A program made the translations under genes and the position numbers. From VRUE01 sp963699225 (lineage in GTDB: Bacteria > Actinomycetota > Thermoleophilia > Solirubrobacterales > 70-9): a DNA stretch of 64,000 bases. The notes under the pieces were generated by a model, which searched no databases, was not told the origin of the DNA, and worked only from the letters and a program-made list of their open reading frames with translations. The stretch lies in NCBI GenBank assembly GCA_963699225.1, contig OY969423.1, positions 310,001 through 374,000 of the forward strand, written 5' to 3'. Of this stretch, positions 59,938 to 64,000 are shown piece by piece; positions within the stretch are counted from its first letter, which is position 1, and each line of letters begins with the position of its first letter.

Positions 59938-61311
59938 ATGTGGGGGAGATCGATGATGTTCGGGGGAGCCAGGGGTCCCTTGCGTACGCATGCACCTCAC
60001 TCGTGGTTTCTGCGCCTGACCATTGCCGGTTGCTTGGCGGCGTGCTTGGTCGCATCGCCCGCGAGCGCTGCGCCAGGCTGGTCGCGCCCGATGAATGTCT
60101 CCGAGGCTATGAGCATTGGCGAAGAATCCCCGTTGGTGAGTGTTGATTCCGCAGGCAATGCGACCGCCATATGGCAGCGATACCGCGGCGGAAAACCCAT
60201 CTACGAGAGCGCGGTGCAACAAGCCGGCGGACCTTGGTCTACTCCATCCCGTTTCTTTGGCGGTTTGGAAGATGTGTATGGATTGCAGATCGCCGTCGAC
60301 CCCCTGGGCGACGAGACGGCCATCTGGGGGCGCCGTGTGGGTCGCTCCCGGGTCGTCCAGAGCTCGACCCGCTCAGTCGGAGGGATCTGGTCGGCGCCGG
60401 TCACCCTCTCCGCAGCTGGCGCGGGTTCGGCGCTTGTAGCGGCTGGCCCTGAAGGCAACGTGACTGCGGTCTGGCTCTTGGAACGGGAGGAAGGTTGGCG
60501 CTCGGTTGTCCAAAGCGCGACCCGGTCGGCTGGAGGGACCTGGTCGGCACCGGTGACCCTGTCTCCACCGAGAAAGGCCGCCCAATATCTCCAAATCGCA
60601 CTTGACCCCAAGGGCGGCGCAACTGCGGTCTGGAGAGAGGAATACAGCGGTGCAATTGAAAGCTCGACCCGCACATCTGAAGGGATCTGGTCGGCGCCGG
60701 TCGCACTCTTTGCCAATGGAGTAGTTGGCGGTTGGCCGCAGGTGGCCGTGGATTCCCAGGGCAACGCGACGGCGGTCTGGGCAGGCAGTGCGTCCACTAG
60801 CCGTCGGATCCAAACTGCGACCCGCCCGGCCGGTGGGACCTGGTCGGCACCGGTCAGCATCTCCAAGGCGGGGCACCGCCACGTACAGGACCCGCAGATC
60901 GCGGTCAGCCCCCAGGGCGAGGCGACTGCGATCTGGCAACGTTCCAACGGTAGTTATCTCGTCGTCCAAGGCGCGACCCGCCCGGCCGGAGGGGGCTGGT
61001 CGAGACCGGTCGACATCACTACCGGTCACGGACGGGGTGGGCAGCATCTGCGGCTGGTGGTGGATTCCTGGGGCAACGCGACCGCGATCTGGGAGGGCTA
61101 CGACACCCGCCCCGGCCCCAACTTCGCCATCCAGGCGGTGAAGCATCCGCTTGGAGGCGCCTGGTCGCGGCCCACCGATATCTCCCGCTGGACGAGGAGC
61201 CTCGGCAAACCGCAGATCGCTGTCGATCCGCAGGGCAGGTCAACCGCAATCTGGGCAATCGGTACTAAGGGCGGCGCAGTCATCCAATCTGTCACCTCGG
61301 TCAGGAAGTAG
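59938..61311 (+). CDS. Secreted eight-bladed beta-propeller protein (WSAPV repeats)
   Basis: A 457-residue exported protein: long basic N-terminus, hydrophobic core (LTIAGCLAACLVASPASA) and cleavage near residue 46. The rest is eight tandem ~50-residue repeats, each with a W-S-x-P strand (such as TWSAPVTLS) and a D-x-x-G-N-A-T-A-(I/V)-W strand (such as VAVDSQGNATAVW). I count eight of each, which implies an eight-bladed propeller. Such repeats are typical of Thermoleophilia surface proteins; ligand is unknown. It is the sole cargo gene of its cassette. Confidence 0.8.
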   Translation: MWGRSMMFGGARGPLRTHAPHSWFLRLTIAGCLAACLVASPASAAPGWSRPMNVSEAMSIGEESPLVSVDSAGNATAIWQRYRGGKPIYESAVQQAGGPWSTPSRFFGGLEDVYGLQIAVDPLGDETAIWGRRVGRSRVVQSSTRSVGGIWSAPVTLSAAGAGSALVAAGPEGNVTAVWLLEREEGWRSVVQSATRSAGGTWSAPVTLSPPRKAAQYLQIALDPKGGATAVWREEYSGAIESSTRTSEGIWSAPVALFANGVVGGWPQVAVDSQGNATAVWAGSASTSRRIQTATRPAGGTWSAPVSISKAGHRHVQDPQIAVSPQGEATAIWQRSNGSYLVVQGATRPAGGGWSRPVDITTGHGRGGQHLRLVVDSWGNATAIWEGYDTRPGPNFAIQAVKHPLGGAWSRPTDISRWTRSLGKPQIAVDPQGRSTAIWAIGTKGGAVIQSVTSVRK

Positions 61312-61411
61312 AGCGCACGCTGTCGCTTCATCCGTCGGGGAAGACGGGCCTTGATCGCGGTGCGCTGCGCTTATGAAAATCGCCGAGGCAAATCTGTGGT
61401 CTGAAGACACG

Positions 61412-61562
61412 AAACTTGGTCCCGAAATTGGTCCCCAACTCCACCGAACTCAGCCGAACTCCTTGGACGTGATTCGCTCTGTCGAGCCAGATTCAGCTCT
61501 GTAGACGGGTTCCGGCTCGACTCATAATCCGTCGGTCGAAGGTTCGAGTCCTTCCCGCCCCA
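61412..61562 (+). repeat. Array block 3 (151 bp)
   Basis: Arm part 61,412-61,520, tRNA-Met half 61,521-61,562. The tRNA half is identical to the intact gene. It differs from block 4 at about 7 of 151 positions, all in the arm part. Confidence 0.92.
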
Positions 61563-61669
61563 TAGGACGCACCGTCGTCGCTCGGTGTCTCTTTTCGCGC
61601 AAAGCGGCAACGACGGAGCAGTTCACGCTTCATTGGTGAGCGCCGCGGATCAGAAGTACCATCCCAAGC

Positions 61670-62023
61670 ATGACTCTGCGCCAGTTCCGCATCGGGGGGA
61701 TCGTCCTTTCCGCGGCCTCCGCTGGCCTCGGCATCTGGGCACTCGCTGAGGCCAAATACGGCACCGGCGCCTTCTGGCTGGCAATGAGCGTTGCCTGGAT
61801 GCTGAACGCCCTCTTCAGGAACAACACTCTGCGAGCGCAAGAGCGTCGGCGACAGCGATTGGAGACAAAGTATGCGTCACGACCGATCCCGACGCCGCCG
61901 GACAACCCGCCCCGTTGGTGCAGCCTGGATAACCCGCCTGGTTGGTACTTGAATCCCGCCACCACCGAACCTGCGTACTGGTCTGAGATCGGTTGGCGGA
62001 CGAAGGAGCCGGGCCCGACCTAG
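61670..62023 (+). CDS. Small membrane protein with DUF2510-like tail
   Basis: A 117-residue protein with two hydrophobic helices (GGIVLSAASAGLGIWALAEA and GAFWLAMSVAWMLNALF), a basic stretch (RAQERRRQRLETKY), and a C-terminal PPGWYLNPATTEPAYWSEIG that resembles DUF2510 (GWYxDP...YWDGxxWT). DUF2510 usually sits at actinobacterial membrane-protein termini; function unknown. Confidence 0.65.
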   Translation: MTLRQFRIGGIVLSAASAGLGIWALAEAKYGTGAFWLAMSVAWMLNALFRNNTLRAQERRRQRLETKYASRPIPTPPDNPPRWCSLDNPPGWYLNPATTEPAYWSEIGWRTKEPGPT

Positions 62024-62174
62024 CCCGAATCGTTGGTGAAGAGACCGAAGGTCATCCAGGCGCAATTTCTTCATGAATGATCGGCACTCGCGCGAGGCGC
62101 GGGCATTTACGACTCGGAGTCAGCGCGCTCCCAAATCGCGCATAGCGGCAGCGCGGTCGCGCTCCTCATCCGCC

Positions 62175-62615
62175 CTAGCGGTCAAGAGGAAAGGCCGACT
62201 CGTCAAACGGCTCGCCCTCGAAGCGTCGGGCGAGCGCCTTTACAAGAGCCTCGAACTCGGGCTCGGTGAGGTCTGTCTGCATGCGGTTAACAAGCTTGCA
62301 TGCCAGAACGACACTGCTCTCGTCGCCCGCCGTGAGGTGCGCCCACTCAGCCGACCTCCGCGTCCCCGCGGCGAGCTCTAGTGGCACGTTTGTGAAGTAG
62401 CAGCGGTAACCGTCGATCGACGGGTCGAACTGCCGCTTCATCGCCCGCAGCCGCGCTTGCTTGTCAACCGCCCGCCCGCGCCCCTGGCGGTCCTTGCGGG
62501 TCTCTATGCGGCCCATGATTGGCCGGCAGCGGGCACACAGGTATGACCCCGCGACCGACTGCCCGCCGCAGGCGCGGCAGGTCGTGCTGGCTGTCCAGTA
62601 GGGGTCGCTCATCAC
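62175..62615 (-). CDS. Zinc-ribbon protein with HNH-like segment
   Basis: A 146-residue protein. CRACGGQSVAGSYLCARC is a four-cysteine zinc ribbon near the N-terminus. The middle GYRCYFTNVPLEL...SAEWAHLTAGDESSVVLACK resembles HNH-type domains, in which a D-H pair would normally occupy the E-W-A-H position, so catalysis is uncertain. TDLTEPEFEALVKALARRFE ends the protein. It is convergent with the DUF2510-like gene. Confidence 0.6.
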   Translation of the reverse strand: MMSDPYWTASTTCRACGGQSVAGSYLCARCRPIMGRIETRKDRQGRGRAVDKQARLRAMKRQFDPSIDGYRCYFTNVPLELAAGTRRSAEWAHLTAGDESSVVLACKLVNRMQTDLTEPEFEALVKALARRFEGEPFDESAFPLDR

Positions 62616-62705
62616 CGCGCTGGAGCCTAAGACACTGTCACTTCACCGCCGACGTCCGCTTTCGCGTGGAAGCGACAGTGCGAGATGCTCGACTGATGCG
62701 CGCCG

Positions 62706-62856
62706 AAACTTGGTCCCGAAATTGGTCCCCAACTCCACCGAACTCAGCCGAACTCCTTGGACGTGATTCGCTCTCCTGGGCCAGATTCGGCTCTATAGAC
62801 AGGTTCCGGCTCGACTCATAATCCGTCGGTCGAAGGTTCGAGTCCTTCCCGCCCCA
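62706..62856 (+). repeat. Array block 4 (151 bp)
   Basis: Arm part 62,706-62,814, tRNA-Met half 62,815-62,856, the latter identical to the intact tRNA. It is the outermost block found in the window; if each insertion occurs at the tRNA, this half is the oldest host-derived one. Confidence 0.92.
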
Positions 62857-62905
62857 CTGAGCGTCACCAATCGGTGTGGCATCAATTTGATTCCGCGCAC
62901 CACGT

Positions 62906-63175
62906 GTGCGGCGGGTCTTCTTAGCGTCATCGTTGATGTCCTGGCTGCTGCCGACCGCGCTTCTGCTTCGGGCGGAAAACCCAATCCCCGACACTATTGG
63001 CGTCGGTGTTCTGTTCAGCTTTGCTGGGGCCGGCGGTGTCCTTGCCGTAGTAGTGGGGTCGATGTTTGGCATCTCCGATTCACGGCAGAACCGGTGGGCT
63101 CGCCTGGGCGTCAGCTTCGGCTTCGCCTTGGGGGCCCTGCTCTATGGGACTGCGCTGATCGGCCAGCTACTATGA
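62906..63175 (+). CDS. Small membrane protein, 2-3 helices
   Basis: An 89-residue (GTG) or 79-residue (ATG 62,936) protein with hydrophobic segments MSWLLPTALLL, GVLFSFAGAGGVLAVVVGSM and FGFALGALLYGTALIGQL. No family recognised. It starts 50 bp after block 4 and overlaps the next gene (ATGA). It could be a fifth cassette without a closing block in view, or flanking chromosome. Confidence 0.55.
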   Translation: MRRVFLASSLMSWLLPTALLLRAENPIPDTIGVGVLFSFAGAGGVLAVVVGSMFGISDSRQNRWARLGVSFGFALGALLYGTALIGQLL

Positions 63176-63399
63176 AGACAATGCACCGCACATCGACAGC
63201 GAGCCTTGCGATCGGCGTATTCGCGATTGCCTTTGGTTCCATGGCTTTGGCCGCGGTAACCGGCACCGGCGCCGGCGGCATATACGCCTTCGCGTTCATC
63301 GGCCTATTTGCTTACTTTTTCTTTCTCATGTGGCCGGATCGCACGAGGTTCCGCAGGCGGTCGAATCGACGTTCCCGTGTAGTTCGGCAGCCGAGATAG
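63172..63399 (+). CDS. Small membrane protein, two helices, basic tail
   Basis: A 75-residue protein coupled to the preceding gene by ATGA. Helices: SLAIGVFAIAFGSMALAAVT and GIYAFAFIGLFAYFFFLMWP, followed by a strongly basic C-terminus (RTRFRRRSNRRSRVVRQPR). The pair may form a small membrane complex. No function known. The 247 bp after it, up to 63,646, hold no gene I can support. Confidence 0.55.
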   Translation: MKTMHRTSTASLAIGVFAIAFGSMALAAVTGTGAGGIYAFAFIGLFAYFFFLMWPDRTRFRRRSNRRSRVVRQPR

Positions 63400-63646
63400 G
63401 CTCGCGTCCGAGCCGACCGCCGCGGCTCTTTCAGCTAGTCGTGCCACTGTTCGCGCGCACCCGGTTTCCCTGCCGCTGATCGCCGCCTGAACCGCAGGCC
63501 CAGTTTCACTGCGCCTTGCCGGAGCAAATAGTCGACACATGCCCGGTTAATGGTGGCCATGATGCGTATCGCTCGTGGGGGGCTCCTAGGTTCGGAGTGA
63601 ATCGGGTCAGGTTATCCAGGTAGTTGAGTGCAATTACCATTACGCT

Positions 63647-64000
63647 GTGACCGAAAGTGTGAAGCCGAGTGGCCCCACGAGCACCGATCTGGTCGAGGTA
63701 ATGTTCACCGCCGATCGGGTTGAGGCCGAGATGGTCCAAGGCCTGCTTGAGGGCGAGGGTATTCCGAGCATGCTGCAGGCGACCGGTGTGAACGGCCCGC
63801 AGCTCGGGGTTGGCCTCTCGCCGCGGAGTCCGCAGCGGGTCATGGTTCGAGCCGAACATGCCGATCTCGCTCGGCGCCTGCTGGCCCGAGACACGGCGGA
63901 CGAGGACTTGGACGTAAGTGAGCTCGCCAACGCCGGCTACTTGGACGAAGCAACCGGGAGGGGTCCGCGGAGCTATGGGGTGATCGGGGCCTACGCGAGG
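63647..64000 (+). CDS. DUF2007-domain protein (3' end outside window)
   Basis: A GTG-initiated frame open to the end of the window (118 codons). After a ~12-residue lead, VEVMFTADRVEAEMVQGLLE and GEGIPSMLQATGVN with VMVRAEHADLARRLLARD match DUF2007 'putative prokaryotic signal transducing protein': alpha-beta with a ligand loop. The rest is an acidic tail (DTADEDLDVSELANAGYLDE). Presumably a chromosomal gene beyond the array. Confidence 0.7.
   Translation, partial: MTESVKPSGPTSTDLVEVMFTADRVEAEMVQGLLEGEGIPSMLQATGVNGPQLGVGLSPRSPQRVMVRAEHADLARRLLARDTADEDLDVSELANAGYLDEATGRGPRSYGVIGAYAR

Larger units (their letters stand above)
59870..61562. mobile_element. Cassette C of the tRNA-Met array (secreted propeller)
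   Basis: A 1.7-kb unit between blocks 2 and 3 with one + strand gene. No recombinase. Confidence 0.65.
61563..62856. mobile_element. Cassette D of the tRNA-Met array
   Basis: A 1.3-kb unit between blocks 3 and 4 with a + strand membrane protein and a convergent zinc protein. No recombinase. Confidence 0.65.

Noticed and set aside
55701..62856. Classical integron with attC sites
   Set aside because: No IntI gene and no RYYYAAC/GTTRRRY boxes of folded attC sites. The repeats contain a tRNA half and arm-type direct repeats instead, so only the analogy to integrons is kept.

Overview
The window is high-GC DNA with dense, overlapping operons. Its content points to an actinobacterium, most likely class Thermoleophilia (Solirubrobacterales): TlyA-NadK-RecN followed by SteA/SteB-type division proteins, a DUF3866 gene beside xerD, secreted WSAPV-repeat proteins and many GTG starts. 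The taxonomic call is inference from gene content; no rRNA is present.

Layout. 1-22.2 kb is a chromosomal housekeeping block: the end of aspS, a 6S-like RNA, a DUF559 protein, a NifU-MnmA fusion, alaS, ruvX, mltG, a shikimate run (aroE, aroC, fused aroK-aroB, aroQ), pepP, a GGDEF protein, an M42 peptidase, an SDR, efp, two secreted proteins, nusB, a small coiled-coil gene, ispA and dxs. 22.2-34.4 kb is an island splitting the dxs/tlyA-nadK-recN neighbourhood. Its right part (25,967-34,103) is an integrative element bounded by 66-bp direct repeats, with a tyrosine integrase, an Xis-like gene, three small HTH genes, a replication-relaxation protein, VapBC and an AlbA_2 protein. Its left part holds genes I cannot identify, behind a promoter and leader that resemble the element's attachment site. 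34.4-55.6 kb is core again: tlyA, nadK, an MFS exporter, recN, steA, steB, a WecA-like transferase, pyrG, an M20 peptidase, DUF3866, xerD, mutM, recO, dgt, dnaG, tRNA-Asn, a glycosyltransferase, an SDR, a thioredoxin-fold lipoprotein and an HPt protein.

55.6-62.9 kb is the most unusual part. Downstream of a complete tRNA-Met (CAU) lie four consecutive units of 1.3-2.8 kb. Each ends in the same 142-151-bp block: integrase-arm-like repeats followed by a 42-nt copy of the 3' half of that tRNA. No unit contains an integrase. The cargo is HicBA with a membrane protein; a four-gene minus-strand cluster with a PD-(D/E)XK-like nuclease and a SEC-C protein; a secreted eight-bladed propeller; and a DUF2510-like membrane protein with an HNH-like zinc protein. 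I read this as a tandem, integron-like array of tRNA-targeted cassettes that would need a recombinase supplied in trans. The blocks share their order of arm motifs with the left end of the 26-34 kb element, which hints at a related integrase.

Regulation. At more than a dozen genes a TAnnnT -10 box sits 6-13 nt before the start codon, so leaderless or near-leaderless transcription looks common. The same type of box precedes both tRNAs and the 6S-like RNA. Several gene ends carry long, near-perfect inverted repeats without U-tracts.
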